A DNA stretch of 64,000 nucleotides from Sambucus nigra (Eukaryota; Streptophyta; Magnoliopsida; Dipsacales; Adoxaceae). The DNA lies in assembly GCA_949130495.1 (NCBI GenBank), contig OX422215.1:533493755-533557754 (forward strand), read 5' to 3'. Below the pieces are notes generated by a model. That model was not told the DNA's origin, made no database searches, and saw only the letters and a program-made list of their open reading frames with translations. Of this stretch, positions 10,386 to 23,218 are shown one piece after another. A program made the translations under genes and the position numbers. Position 1 is the first letter of the stretch. Every line of letters begins with the position of its first letter.

Positions 10386-13190
10386 GTGGTCGTGTTACCA
10401 TTCCTACACTTTTTAGGAAGGGGGATGCAACTAGTGATTTTGTGATAAATTATTAGCCAAGACAGATAGCCAAAATTCATGAATTCATCCAAAGTCCCCC
10501 TGTTTACCCCATTGTTCAGAGTTTTAACCCTTTAGAGCTGGGGCTGAAGGGGAATTCCATTCTGGGAATTGAGTTCCCGCTCATCCAACCACCGAAGGAT
10601 CCTCCTAGCGAGCTGCCTCCATACTATCTAGCAATCCTCATTGTGGAAGCCAAAGACAAGAAAGCTTCAACACCTAAACCCCCAGCTGGAGGTACTTCTG
10701 CCATTGCAGCTTCTGGTAAAGGACCCTCGCAACCCTTTTCACAAAAAAAAAGAAGATCGGAGCAGGGCCTCTTCGAAACCCAAGTCCCCACGTAAGTGCC
10801 AAGCCCCTATAGATGATTTTCCCAATGCTGATGTGCCTGAGAAAATAAGGGAGGTAGTTAGAAAGGAGGTAAAACGGATTCGATAGATATTTTAATAAAC
10901 TGTGCCATCAGTTCCTCCTCCTGAGTCATTTTCAACTATCGTGGTTGATCCTACTGAAGGGAATTCGCAAAGAAAATGGGGTCCTTCAGGTACTAGCACT
11001 TGTGGTAAGAGGAAGAAAACTGTGGGAACCAAGGCAAGTAAAAAATAAGCCTTTATAGTGCAACCCACATCAGTTTCCTCTACTCCTAGGAGTTCTACTT
11101 CTCTTTCTCTAGATGCAATTATACCGATTAATGACAGCCCTGAGGCTATAGCTGATCTCACCGAGAGGGATTCTCCTCACTCATCTCCTCTAGCTTCACC
11201 CGTTGTCATACCATCACACTCTTCTTCTGAGCATGAGGTTAGTCTTCCCATACTTAGTGGTTTATATCTTAGTGAATTCTCTTCTCTTTTCTAACACTTG
11301 TTCTTTCTTTCTTATTTTCATTAGGAGGCTGATGAAGAAAGGTCTTCTCCTCCAATCATCCCTTTCGTGGGTGGACAGTTTGGTGGATCTAAGACCTAAT
11401 CATCTCCTCCCTGTTCACCCATGATAGGTCTTACTTATTTGCAACATTCGGCCTCCAATCGAGTGGAGGAGGCTGCCCAGAGGTATGTTATACTCATTGA
11501 GTCTGTGGGGGTTTCCTCTTATCCAAAGGAGACTCCCCCAGCCTCTTCTAATACACCCTTTTTGTTGATGGTTCCTCTGGCTTTGATTCCAATTTTTCCA
11601 CGCTCTCCCAAGGTAATAAGTTCTAAACACTTCTAAATCTTTCGTTTCTATCTTTTCTGTTGTGTGAATCTTCTTATCCTCTTGATGTATCTCAGGTTGA
11701 GGTAGCTTCCTTTTTGGATTCATCGTTGGCCAACATCCTTCTTCCACCTCCATTAACAAGACCCATAACTGTCATTCCCCCTTTCAGCCATATTACTGAG
11801 GTGAGTTAAGTGTAAAGTGTGTCTCTTCTTTATGTATTATTCCCCTCCTCTAACACTTAGCTTTATTTTTATAGATTTCTCCAAGTCTTATCCCGCCATT
11901 ATCCTTCGGGATTCTACTAGTTTCCAAGGCCACCATTGACTCTTCTACTCATCTTGGTGCTTCTTCTGCCCCCACTAGTGTTGGTGCATCTGTGGAAGGT
12001 CCAATGGCTTCTTCAACTTCTCCCCTAATACTGGCTTTAGTTCCTTTTGTTGATGCAGGAGCTTCATCTAATATTGAGGTTCCTCTGGATGGGGTTCCTC
12101 TAGTTGAGGGTGCTATGGAAGCTTATGAGGAGATGAATCTTCCCTCAACAGTTCCCACTGTTATAGTCTCTTTAGTGACTCCCGCTCTTGCTCCAGTCAT
12201 TGTTGAGGAATTTTTCTATTTTCTTTTCATTCCTTATTGTTTGTCCTTTATCCTGACAATGTACAATCTAGAAGAACCTCATTTTCAAACATTCAATGAT
12301 AAAAACTTATTAAGATTTTTTGCCAAATTCCACCAGTAACGGTGACTTAACAATGATAAAAAATTGTTAAGATTTTTTTTTCACTTAAGTCATTATTTTC
12401 TTTATCTGTCCCCAAGTTGCTGGGGAGTCCCCTCACATTGCAGAGCAATCTCCAGTGATTCCTTCGCCTATCGCCTCACCAAGGCGGGAACCATATGCAT
12501 CTGAGGAAACGAGTTTTAACGACCAAGGTTCCACAATTGGTGGTCAGGCCGATAGTGAATCTGGTTGTGAGCTTCCCATGCCAGCTCTAGATACTCATGA
12601 GTTTTGTCTCATGGTCCTGCATCACTCTCCCCAACTACCTGCTAGCCATCGATTGGTGATTAACAGATCGCAACTCATCACCCTAAGACTTTTACTATAG
12701 ATTGCCTGGGTTCAAACATTCCCGTGATGAGCCATAGGCTTTAAGGTATGGCGATCATTATTGTTGATATCGTCAGTACCCCTACTGCCAACGTTACCAG
12801 GCCCCTCCTCAACCAATTCTTGGGCTATCTAAAGGAGTTGGGCCGAGATGGCTTCCAATTTAGCTGATTGGACACTTGAAGACCTTAAAAAATTAGTAAT
12901 TGGTAAGTCAGAGGGAGCTACTGTAGAAGCACCAAGGTGCTAAACGAGCTGAGGAAGCTAGGCTGGTCGAACTAACATCTCTACTTGAAGTTGCTAACAA
13001 AAAAGTGGAGGATATCGAAGAAACTTTGTGTCTAGCAAATCTGAGGCGAGAGAAACTCCTCATTGAGCATACTCAAGTTAAAACAAGGATGAAAGGTTCC
13101 ATTAATGCTCAGCAAGCATGCCTAACAGCTTCCTTAGGTCTGCCTGAAGATTATTTCTCTACTCCAGACTTGTGGTTCCTCCTAGGCTGA
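10386..13190 (+). pseudogene. Antisense PMD gene, downstream spliced exons
   Basis: After a frame change near 10340, coding-like sequence continues: a lysine-rich, Ser/Pro-rich linker, then short Ser/Pro/Thr-rich exons separated by clear introns. Supported introns are 11238-11324 (GAG|GTTAGT to CATTAG), 11613-11695 (AAG|GTAATA to CTCAG) and 11801-11874 (GAG|GTGAGT to TATAG). All are 74-87 bp and keep phase 0. A fourth donor near 12215 appears mutated (GAATTT). The last exon (about 12900-13190) encodes an acidic coiled-coil-like segment. A TAA near 11396 and other stops show decay. The 3' end faces the integrase end at 13480, so the two transcription units converge. Confidence 0.6.
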
Positions 13191-13479
13191 TGACCTCTCA
13201 CATACTTGTATAAATTTTTAGTTTTCCTTCTTTTGTACTCTTGGGCAATAGTTCCCATTTTTGTAAAACCTCCCAACTTATGAATGAAAGAGAAGTTATA
13301 TCTTATTTTCATGCCACTTATTTGTGTTATAAATGTTTGCATAAAATACCAACTTTTCCATCTTCCATCTCATTCTAGTTACAACAAAAGACCTCTTTCG
13401 AGAAAAACAATGACTTATATATATTCATAACTAAAAAACTAGATGCATCGATGTTCTAAGGTTACTTTCTTTACACATG

Positions 13480-14480
13480 TTAGACCTTCAAACATTTATT
13501 GTTAATCTTAAATGATTTATCTTCTTCCATCTTAGAAATCAAACAATAACCTGAATCATGAGCCTCCGGTATAATAAAAGGTCCCTCCCAAATCGCTGCA
13601 AACTTAGGTAGGGGAAGCCCTCTGATATGTTTCACGGTTGCCTTCAAAACAAGGTCCCCTTCAATAAACTTCCTTGGTCTCACCAAGTTATCGTATGTCC
13701 ATGAGAGCTGCTTCATGTACATTTGAAAATGTTGCATCGCATTATCTTTGTGTTCGTTCAATGCTTCCAGTGGCACATGTCTATTCTGAGGGAGCATGCT
13801 ACTTCTCAAGGCATATCGGGCAGAGGGAACTTCCAACTCCACCGGGAGAATCGTTTCAGCTCCATACATAAGGGAGAACGGGGTATATCCTATGGTCTTC
13901 CTTTTAGTTATTCGATAGGCCCACAACATAGCTAGTATCTTATCATCCCATGATCCTAGGAAATCCTCCATTATCTCGGGTAAAATGTTAACCAATGTTT
14001 CATTAGTTTCTTCGGCTTGACCGTTTCCCTTTGGGTATGCCACCGTTGAAGTATGATGAATAATGGAGTACGTGTCTGTGAGCATGGTTACCTATGAATT
14101 GATGAATGGGGTTCCATTATCAGACAGGATAACCTTTGAAATCCCAAAACGATAAATGATGTATTCTTTGATAAAGTTACTCACCACCCCCGTTTTTTAC
14201 CTTCTTAGTGGTATCGCTTCAGCCCACTTTTTAAAGCACTCCATTGCTACTAGTATTCAGATTTTTCCTCTTGAAGAAGGATGTATTGCCCCTACCAGGT
14301 CAAACACCCAAGTGTGAAAAGGATAAGGTGTTGCCAGAGAGTGTAAATCCATCGATGGGGTATAGATCATATTTCCATATAGTTGGAAAGATTTACATTT
14401 TTGAACGAACTCAGTAAAGTCTTTTTCCATTGTTAGCCAATAATACCCCAACGTCATCAGCTGGTCATACAACTTTGCTC
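13480..14480 (-). pseudogene. Ty3/gypsy integrase, Tat/Retand type
   Basis: From right to left: a zinc-binding part with GYYW and C.SFQLYG near 14400; a region with WVFDLVGAIHP near 14290; the core with an ME.FKKW block (the first catalytic aspartate replaced by glutamate), SDNGT near 14120 and GNGQAEETN near 14020; then GYTPFSLMYGAE; and finally the C-terminal domain with IWEGPF near 13590. One stop separates 14085 from the upstream frame. It inserts retroelement cDNA in the intact family; here it is broken. The 3' end faces the antisense gene at 13190. Confidence 0.85.
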
Positions 14481-15060
14481 CTCCTATGTGAATTGGATCG
14501 TGAGCTTATTTGAGGACTTCGGTTGCTTCCTCCTTTGTGATGCAATATAATGGCCTATTAAAGTACCCTCTTCGATAAAGTTGCCCCTCCTAAAAATTGA
14601 ACCTTGGGGCCCTTCTTTTGAGTCCCGTCACATCAATATGCTCTATTGGGACAACTCCACCTTTAATGAAGTCAATATAGGGCTTCCTCCAATCTGATTG
14701 AGCTTCAACGAAATGGCATTCAGCTGCCTCGAAGAACAGTTGGCACTTGTCACACTTTCGTTGTAGCTCTGATGAATCCTACTTCATTCTAGGCCAGAAG
14801 TCTCCCTCCCATTGAATTTTCTTGTAAAGAGGGATCTCAATCATTTCACAGTCCTCTTCGTGTGTTTTCTTTAGTCTTCGCTCTGCTTCTTCTGGGACGA
14901 TGCATCTTGACAGCCATCCTCCTACATTTATGAAGTAGAGGTTTCCCTGATTTGTAAAGTATTGAGCTAACTCTCTCAGCTCCATCGCTCCTTCCCCGAA
15001 ATCCAATTATTTTCTAATCTCTCCCCTCCAGTTAGAGTCATCCTCCATCGGCGGAATTGA

Positions 15061-15540
15061 TTATACCACCAATGGAGCTATTCTTCGTTGAATCACGACT
15101 ACAGTTGTATCATCTCTTATAATCATCTTTTGAGCGATGGTGGCATAGGCGTCTGGATAGCGGTTCATTATTCGAGGATGCCTCTTGATCTTGGTTCGAT
15201 GGAACTGGTTGAGAAGCCTCTGAATGATTGTTCTGTAAGGTGATAGACTGAGGTGTTTTAATGCATATCCTCCATTTACTTTATGAATCACTAAGTTTGA
15301 ATCACCCTTGATGCAGAGTGAACGAATTCCCCTTCGAAGGGCCTCCAATATCCCTAGTACCAATGCCTCATACTCTGCTTCATTATTGGAACCACAAAAA
15401 TTTAGCTTGTAGTAAAGGTAAATTTCTTTCGTTCCTCTTAAAAGAATAACCCCTCCTCCTCCTTTCTTCGCTGCTAAAGATCCATCAAACTACATCGTCC
15501 ATTCTTCTTCGCTTGCATTTAGGTGATTGTCCTACAGATC
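15061..15540 (-). pseudogene. Ty3/gypsy RNase H
   Basis: The frame shows FDGS near 15480, SNNEAEYEALVLG near 15370 and KGDSNLVI near 15300, placing the catalytic D-E-D triad in order. It continues with the HPR..NRYPDAYAT tail near 15150. In the family this domain degrades the RNA strand of RNA-DNA hybrids. A stop precedes the FDGS motif. It lies between RT and integrase as expected for Ty3 elements. Confidence 0.8.
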
Positions 15541-15930
15541 ATCTCCTGAAATGCTCTCTCGTGGTGGCTCAAATATCCCGAATAGGAATATTTCCAAAAG
15601 GTCTGCGTACGCCTAGCTCTTGATCATGCGAGGGACAACGCACTTTAAGTCATACTCTGAGAGAATGAGGAACCACTTAGATGCTCTACCAATTAATATG
15701 GTTCTGACCTCTGGCCCATGTATGATCATACTAAGGTAGTAGATTGGTCATTCCTGCCCATCAATCTCCTGTGCCAACTGAGCTCCAACGGACCTCATGG
15801 TGGATGTGAGGTATAGCTACAACGGTATTCCTGCCCTTGGAGGAATCATAGTCTACGGCGAAACGAGAAGCTTCTTCAGCCTGGTGAGAGAATCCTGGTG
15901 AATTTCCTCCCACTTTAACTTTGTGTTCTT

Positions 15931-16680
15931 TCACAAAAGATGCATCAATGGGTGTGTTATTTCGGCCAATCCACGCATAAATATCCTAAGGTAGGAGATT
16001 TTATCGAGGAAACTCTTGAGATCCTTCGCCATTTTTAGACTTAGCATCTCCAAGATCGCTCGCTGTTTATCTTGGTCTATCTGTACTCCCTGTCGATCTA
16101 CCACAAAGCCTAGAAACTTTCCACTGGTTACTCCGAAAAAGAACTTCAGTGGGTTCATCTTTAGTTTATACTTCCTACATCTGGAAAATAATTTCCTCAA
16201 ATCGCTCAGGTGGAACCCATCCTTCTTCGATTTGATGATCAAATCATCCACATAAAACTTCACAAATTTGTGAAAGAAGTCATGGAAAATGGACATAATT
16301 ATTCTTTGATAAGTAGCCCTAGTATTTTTTAGTCCAAATGGCATTACCTTGTACATGAAGTTACCCAACGGGTTCTAAATGTTGTTTTCTACGCATCTAT
16401 GGGTCAATATTGATCTGGTTATACCCTACATGCCCATCCATGAAGCTATATATCTCATGTCCAGCCATTGTATTTATAAAGATATCGATGGAGGGCAGAG
16501 GGAACTCATCTTTGGGACAAGCTCTATTCAAGTCTCTAAAATCCACACAGATCCTTATCTAATTCTTATCTTTCTTACCCACTAGGACAATGCTAGACAT
16601 CCATAGTGGGTGTCATATCGGTTTGATGAATTCTGTTGCTAACAGGCGTTGGACCTCTCCTTTGATCTTCAAGTCCAATT
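15931..16680 (-). pseudogene. Ty3/gypsy reverse transcriptase
   Basis: The N-terminal half (about 16680-16380) holds KKDKN, RICVDFRDLNRACPKDEFPL and FMDGHVGYNQI with a few stops. A frame change near 16370 leads to the open 145-residue part with YKVMPFGLKN, the catalytic FYVDDLIIKS and GKFLGFVVD..G. The YVDD motif is intact. It is the polymerase of the minus-strand element with LTR 6570-7868. The stops and frame change show it is no longer coding. Confidence 0.85.
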
Positions 16681-17470
16681 CAGGATTGTAGGTCCTTATT
16701 GCTTGCTTGATTGGAATGGACAAAGGCATTACGTTTAATTTATGACAGCTTACTTCTTCATCTAGCCCCTTCATCTTCGTATACTTCCACACAAAAATGT
16801 CATTAAACTCCCGAATTACCTCAATAAAATCCTCTTATTTCTCCGTGTTGAGATCCTTCAAGAGGAAAATGGGCCTTGCCTCTTCCCCTTTTTTTTCTAG
16901 ATTTAGTTACTCCAATTCTTGTGCTTGTGGATTTGGTAAGTCCTTCATGTAGTATAGTTCTTCGATGACATCCTTCACGAACTCCGATATGCTAGAATTA
17001 TCTATCATCATATATTGTCCCCATTAATCCACCAAAAAACATTCATATATCGGGTCAGCCTCCTCGTCAGCCTCTTTCATAGCTCCTTCGGCTGCCCGTT
17101 TACACCATCATAGGCGATAAACCACCTTCCCTTCCTTAGTAATAATCTTCTTGCATTGTTTGATGGCCATTTTAACTGCCTTTCTTTTCCTCTCCCTCGA
17201 AGCCTCTGCCCTTCTTCCTTCAGAGAATCGACTCAGCACACTTTGTTGTATGACCTCGTGTTCCATTGGGTCCATTCTGGGTTGCATCCTATCTTTTAGT
17301 TGCTTCGATATTTTCTCAAGTTAAGGGGCCACGTGGTGGGCTTCTTCTATTACTCCTCTACCACTTGTAGTTTTGTCATTCTGGTTGTTCACAGGTCCCA
17401 TCCTTTCTTTGATCGAGGGAACCCAGGCTCCCTCTATTCTTCTTGTTAGGACTCTGATGTCCTCCTCTAA

Positions 17471-18388
17471 TTATTTATAAAATGCTACATCCACTTGGTG
17501 AGCTTCTTTGACAGCGAAGGGCCTCTTCGTAGCTCGTATAGTGATCTCAGTTCCTTTAATATTTGCCTTGGCACATTGGTGATATGTCGAGGGAACTAGT
17601 CCTTGGTTGTGCAGCCACACTCTTCCTATCAACATATGGTAGGAAGTTGTACTCTCTATCACATGGAAATTGATGTGGGAACTCAGATTTCCCATTACAA
17701 TCCTAACATTCACATAACCAATGGATTTGGAAGACTGGTTGTCATAACCTGAAATTGCCAAAGGCATGGGGACCAATCTTTCTTTTAGAATATTAGTTGC
17801 ATGGAAAGAGCTGATTGGCATGATGTTGATGGACTCTCCTCCATCCATAAGAGCCCTTGCGAAGCTAACCCCGTTGATGCTGGCAGTCACATATAACGGT
17901 CGATTATGAGGAAATTTCATGGCCCTATCTGCATTGCTGAACATTATTTTTGACAAAAATTTCTTCACCAATCTGGCCATTAGTCCCTTCCATCTCAGCG
18001 AAGGGATTTCATTCTTCCTCGCAATATCTATCATTGCTTGGGTTATCTCTAACCTACTTTCTTTTGGCATTCCCACCTGGCTAAAGAACCAGGCAAACTT
18101 TAGGGACCGTGAAACTGCACAGTACTCTAAGCTTTGGCCCATATCCTCACCTTCAATGTTGTATATATCCTTCGTATCTCTGTAACTTTCTTCGTCATAG
18201 GGTATCACCACATTAGCCATTCCTATGGTACAATCCTCCAGAGCTTCTTCGAACTTCCCTTGTTCCGTCGTCAGCTCCCTCGCTTCTCTTTCTGCCTCAT
18301 CGTCGTAGGCCACCACCAGGATGGCCCCATGTGTTGGGAGTGGGTTGTCATTAACATTTTGCAAAGGGATTTGCAGTGTCCTCACCAA
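17471..18388 (-). pseudogene. Ty3/gypsy aspartic protease region
   Basis: A 305-residue open frame. Around residues 165-200 a protease core reads PLYVTASINGVSF then LMDGGESINIMP, where the usual D-T/S-G triad is D-G-G. Near the end YHMLIGRVWLH and VPSTYHQC match the family's GRPW(I/L)H and VPSTLHQC. The family cleaves the gag-pol polyprotein. The frame is open but isolated from RT by 800 bp of stop-containing linker (16680-17470). Confidence 0.8.
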
Positions 18389-18394
18389 CCTTAA

Positions 18395-18600
18395 CTGGAG
18401 GAGGTTAGATGGTCTTTAGGGAAACGGGGAAGATTGGACGAGTGAGGTCGGATCTGACTTTGTGACGCCTCTCGGCCTCAGTCTCGATCTTATGTATCTC
18501 CTAGAAATACCTCTCCCTAAGTGTGGGATATTGTTCTTATATCTCGTAGAGGGTTTTTAACATTCAAATGGTAGAGGCTCAACTTAGTTTGAATAAAGAA
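18395..18600 (-). pseudogene. Gag tail remnant
   Basis: Stop-containing frames keep an acidic/basic stretch (EIHKIETEAERRHKVRSDL) typical of the region between gag and protease. The capsid part is missing: similarity stops near 18600 where unrelated DNA begins. Confidence 0.35.
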
Positions 18601-19378
18601 TAGGACAAAACACTTTGGGTTTGACCTAAGTTGACCTAAAGATTAAAATGGGGTATTAAACCATTTTCTACCAAGAACAGAGGAAGAACACTTCACCGGA
18701 GTTATAATGAAGAAGACTGCAAACATAACTCTAGGGGTTGATTAGAAGGCGAATAAGGCTAAGAAGGTCGAAAAACTATAGGGCAACCGATTAAATCTTA
18801 AAAACACTACCAAACCACCTAAATGAAACCCTAGAACCTCCAGTGGAGATGGCTAAAAAATGTTAAAGTTAGCTAGAAAGAGTAAACAAATGCTAAGATG
18901 GAAAAAAAAAACTTGAATTGAATAGGGGAAAGGAGATAAGAGGTTACCTGAAAGTGATAAGATGCCGGGAGAGGAAGAAGAAACCTTAAAACCTTGCTAT
19001 AAATGATTGAACGATGGTAATGAAGAAGGAAACTAACTTCTGCTGGAGAGAGAAAGATTTTAGCACGAAAAAATTAAGTAAGAAAGAGAAAATGACGTCC
19101 AAAACCATTTAAATAATGGTAATCATTGCGCATAACTTCCAAGGCAGTCATCATTAGATCATAATACCCTACGGCACATTTAAAGCCATCATTCTTGAGC
19201 CACAGGCTATTCCATAAGCTGAATGCCAAGTGTCAACCAAGAATTCATGATTCAACCTCTCAAACCTGGCATATGAAGAGACATATCAGACGTCAATCAA
19301 GGACGTCTTATCAATGCCTGCCCAAAGTTTCTTTATCCCTTATCCTTCCATTCACATTGAAGATTAAGGCTTAGGGGG
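18601..19378 (-). other. Possible 5' region of another antisense gene
   Basis: Minus-strand features resemble the start of the antisense genes seen elsewhere here: a TTATTTAAATGG TATA-like box near 19115, a pyrimidine-rich leader, and a TTTCAG|GTAACC splice-donor-like junction near 18949. No recognisable protein domain follows before the junction at about 18600. A G-rich tract (19366-19378, AAGGCTTAGGGGG) at its right edge looks like a plus-oriented polypurine tract. Confidence 0.35.
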
Positions 19379-20204
19379 TTATCGATATACCAAGTATAGC
19401 CTCATCCTTGTACTGGACCACCTCGACAAAGGCCGACCATTGCCAGACCGTTAGTTTAGGAAAATTATGGCTCGACCGTGGACCCAACATGTTGTGCCTC
19501 GTCCTTGTCCTTAGACTCATCACAAGAGGCCTCGGCCTCATCTCAAAACACAATCAACGATATCAGTAGTGATCTTATGCTCAAGTATCCTCGACCTCAT
19601 CCTTCACCTGGAAAATTAGGGGGCGACTGAAGACTCAACTCGGCATCATGATTGCCAACTCGACCTCCTCTGGCCCAGACGTCCGAGTTGGATAACTAAA
19701 TGAGCGCGTGGATAGGGGAAGGCGTGGAAGGGTGAGCATGGGTTGTAAGTCCCACATGCACAAAATCATTATAACAATATCTCCTTCACACGTGAGGGAA
19801 TATTTTATCATCATGATCTACATGTGATAGTGACAAGTGGATTACACTTATTGGTAGGAACATTCTACACATCCTTGGGGGGTACAGTACACCCCCAGGC
19901 ACTATACATACTTGTCTTCTCTAATAATTTAAAGGATGGATAATTCGAGCCCTAGCCCAAGCTCTATTACTATCAGAGTAGAAAGAGAAAATTGAGTGAA
20001 GTGCACTGCTAAGACCATTAGAGCCCTATTTATAATAAAGCATACACTCACCTGCACAGTGAAGTAGGACAAATGGATGAACCACTCATCTCCATCTTTA
20101 CTTATTCTACTGTCTAAACTCCATTGTTACACCTGTAAATCTGTTCTGGATTGAGCTCTTACTATATTACTTAGTGGTACCGTAACTGGTATCATCATTC
20201 TACA
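19379..20204 (+). mobile_element. LTR, plus orientation, after polypurine tract
   Basis: The segment follows the G-rich tract at 19366-19378 and ends in CATTCTACA. It has LTR-like promoter and R signals: ACTATACATA near 19900 and CTATTTATAATAAAGCA near 20030. The expected TG start is lost (it begins TTATCGATATACC). Its end abuts the C-terminal coding sequence of the minus-strand gene to the right, so it truncates that gene. Confidence 0.45.
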
Positions 20205-23021
20205 ATGCTTCCAATTCTTCCAACAGTCTTTCATTTTCATTTTTTGAAAATGAAGCACCCACATCGGGACCAGTAGTAGTTGATCTCCTTAAGCTATCGA
20301 GTTCATCCCTAAGGACATTATTTTCTTTCTCAACCATCGCAACAATTGATCTAGCATTCTCCAAATCTTATTTTAAAGACCGTTTCTTCTTATTAAGGGA
20401 ACAAGTAATGTCTTCGAACTTCTTGTCAAACCCCAACCTTCACTTAATTCTTTATACTTAGCCTCATAACTAGAGTGAAGTAATGATAGGGATAGTTTGT
20501 GATCTTATTGCGGTTGCTCAATTATTTCATAATATGCTGTATTTTAGCAACAGCCTATCCAATAGGCAATCAAGATGGACAGATGACTCCTTCACTTGGT
20601 CAAAAATGTCTAGGCTGAGCAACCCAGTTAAGTTTTTTTCAGATATGGAGACATGGCCAACTTTTAAAAGGTTTCTACTTTGCCTAAATAGGTCGAATTC
20701 AGCATAAATTATGGTCTTTTCCTAACATCAAACTGTAAAGTTACCAATATATGAGTTTATGGGGAAAATCTAGAAGATCGGGCAACACAAACAATGAACA
20801 ATACAGTTCAATAAGAAATTAAAATCATTCTAAGGCATGAATGGCAATTGAAGAGAAAAAATTATCCTTTTATTAATTAATAGTTGAAGAAAAAAAGTTA
20901 CTACGTCATCAAGAAACAAAAAAAAATATTAGACCTTATTCTTGTTCTTGTCCTTGTCCTTAGCCTTGGCCTTGGCCTGGTCTTGGCCAGCAGCTGGTAG
21001 GTCGGAACTGGTAGTAGGAACCATTGAAGACTCAAGAGGCATCACATAATATTCCCCAGGCCATTCCTCATCATTAAACTCATCATCTGGATTAGGAGGA
21101 GTGTCAGGGTCATGCCTTTGGAAGAATTCAGAATTTTCTTCTATGCCAACCACCTTCAGGGCCTTAATCCAACCTTTCTTGAAGGACAACTTTTTAGCAT
21201 ACTCAATCTGAGTACAGGTAGAAAAAATAGCCTTCTCCCAACCTTTATCAAAGGCAGCCTTGTATTTGGCCTTTAAGGAAGTCACCTTATCTTCCGCAAC
21301 TTGTGTCCTAGCTGTGGCGTCTAAAATTTTATCCTCATCAGCCTGGGCCCTATCTTCAGCATCATTCAGTTTTGTTTCAGTAGCTTTAACTCTCTCCTCG
21401 ACAACCTTTATTTAGTCTTCGGTTGTATTGGCCCTATCATTGGCCCTCTTCAAATCCTCAACACAAGATTTTTGTTTTGCCTCTAAGGCTCATCGGAACT
21501 CTACTAAAGAATGCTTTAGACCCTCAAATGCCTCTTCAACTTCTCTGAGAGAAGAACACAGTTGATCATAATTCTCCATCATCTGATTAAAATCAACCAG
21601 GAATTAGAAGAAGGGAAAAATATCATACATCAAAAAGGGTTCATTATCATGGAGAAAATACCATAAAAGTAAGAAAATTACTAGTGCCAAGTTATGACAA
21701 GTCCTTTTAGTCAGCCTGGATCTCGACATGGGTGCTGACGCAACTCTATCAGTAGGAAGTGTCCCAGATTTAATCAAACCCCTGTCCAACTCAGGGTTAA
21801 CAGTAACAGAGGTTGACCCAATGTCAAGGTCAACATGAATTTTTCTCACCAACTCCTATTGGTCGGCGGTCTTCTTTGTCGCCAATTCCTACTACTCAGC
21901 TGAACTTTTTTGGACCTGTTTTGAAGGATCAGGTAAACCTCTCTACAACCTCTTAAAGTGAGGTTCAATAGTCTGAGTCTCAGCGGCACCAATAGGCCTC
22001 TTGTCACTAGACTAGGACTTCTTTTCAACTGGCTTCTTGCAAGTTTCAGTAGCTTTCCTGGGGGAAGGAGATAAGTGACCACTCATTATGTTGGGCATCT
22101 TTCTCTTAGTCATGCCAGTGGAAGGATAAAGGTGAATCTCAAAAAGGTCAAATGACTCAAAGGAGGAAGAAGTTACTCCTTGGATGAATTTAGCATCGAC
22201 GGACTCAGTGGCTGAAGAAGTCGGTACATGATCTTCCTTAATGTTAACAGCAACTTGGGGCATGACAAGCATAGGTAGGGCAACAAGAAAAGTGATGGAA
22301 CTTTTAAATTCCAACAACAATGAAGTAGCCATGTGATGTTCCTCTTCAATCTTCTTAATTAACCCCCACAAGAACTTAAGATCGTTAGTGTTGATTTCCC
22401 CTTCCTTGTGGCACCTCTTCTTACTTTCCTCTGCAATAAAAAAAAATAGTAAAGTTAGTCGACAAACATCATAAATGTTAAAAAAAAAGAGGAAAAAACC
22501 ATTAATAAATTTATAACTTATGCCATGTCCTGATTGAGAACATCTGGGACCAGTATAAGCCACTCCAGTATGGAGGGGAGCATGCTGCCATTTGTTGACA
22601 ACAGCACCATACTCCCAATAATGTTTATTGGAGTCTGGTAGATTCACTACTAAAGCCCTATTATCTTGCCTAATCTTCAATTAATAGGTACTTTCTCTAA
22701 CAGTGATCCACTTATAACAGAACATTAACTCCAAAACCTCAATATGGGTTCCATAAAGTTCATTCGACCTATTTACCCCATTCACAACCCTCCAAGTGTT
22801 GGGTGCTACTCTAATAGGAACTACATCGAAGTATTGGCAAAATTGGAGAAAAAGGGGATTTAGTGGAAAGTTGATGCCACACTCATCTATAAATAAAGTT
22901 GGGATCCAGTGACCCTCAGAAAGGGAATAAACGTCTATGGGATCTCGAAGTCTACCCAAGATGGGATTTTCCTTTTCTCTCTAAATTCATCTAACGAACT
23001 CTCATCTATGATGTGAACCAT
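20200..23021 (-). pseudogene. Antisense gene, 'putative gypsy type transposon' domain
   Basis: A likely start ATG at 23021 sits in CCACCATGG. After a frame shift near 22960 the N-terminal domain (22959-22681) reads INFPLNPLFLQFCQYF and RVAPNTWRVV, which fits the PF04195-like domain. A stop-ridden middle follows. From about 21600 to 20200 the frames are rich in K, E, A and D (for example AFDKGWEKA and EALEVVG-like blocks), as in the coiled-coil tail of this family. The final stop codon (20200-20202) lies in the neighbouring LTR, so the original C-terminus is cut off. It runs against the plus-oriented LTR at 23503, the same arrangement as the gene at 8925. Function unknown. Confidence 0.65.
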
Positions 23022-23209
23022 GGTGGAAACAAAGAAAAAGATGATAAAACAAAGAAAAGGGGAAAATAAGGCCTATAAGGAATCAAAGACGGCTGTGAAA
23101 ACTGAATAGAAAATGGCAGCAAATGATCACACGGGAAAAGGCTTGAAGGTAGAGAAAGTGCTAAAGTTCAAAAGGCTTGAGGTAAGAATAAAGGAGAGAA
23201 ATTTTATAC

Positions 23210-23218
23210 CTTTTTATA
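23210..23218 (-). promoter_or_regulatory. TATA box of the antisense gene
   Basis: Minus strand reads CCTATAAAAAGGTATAAAAT; the TATAAAAAG box lies about 190 bp before the ATG at 23021, with a pyrimidine-rich leader after it. A second candidate, TTTATAAATAATT, is near 23345. Confidence 0.5.
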
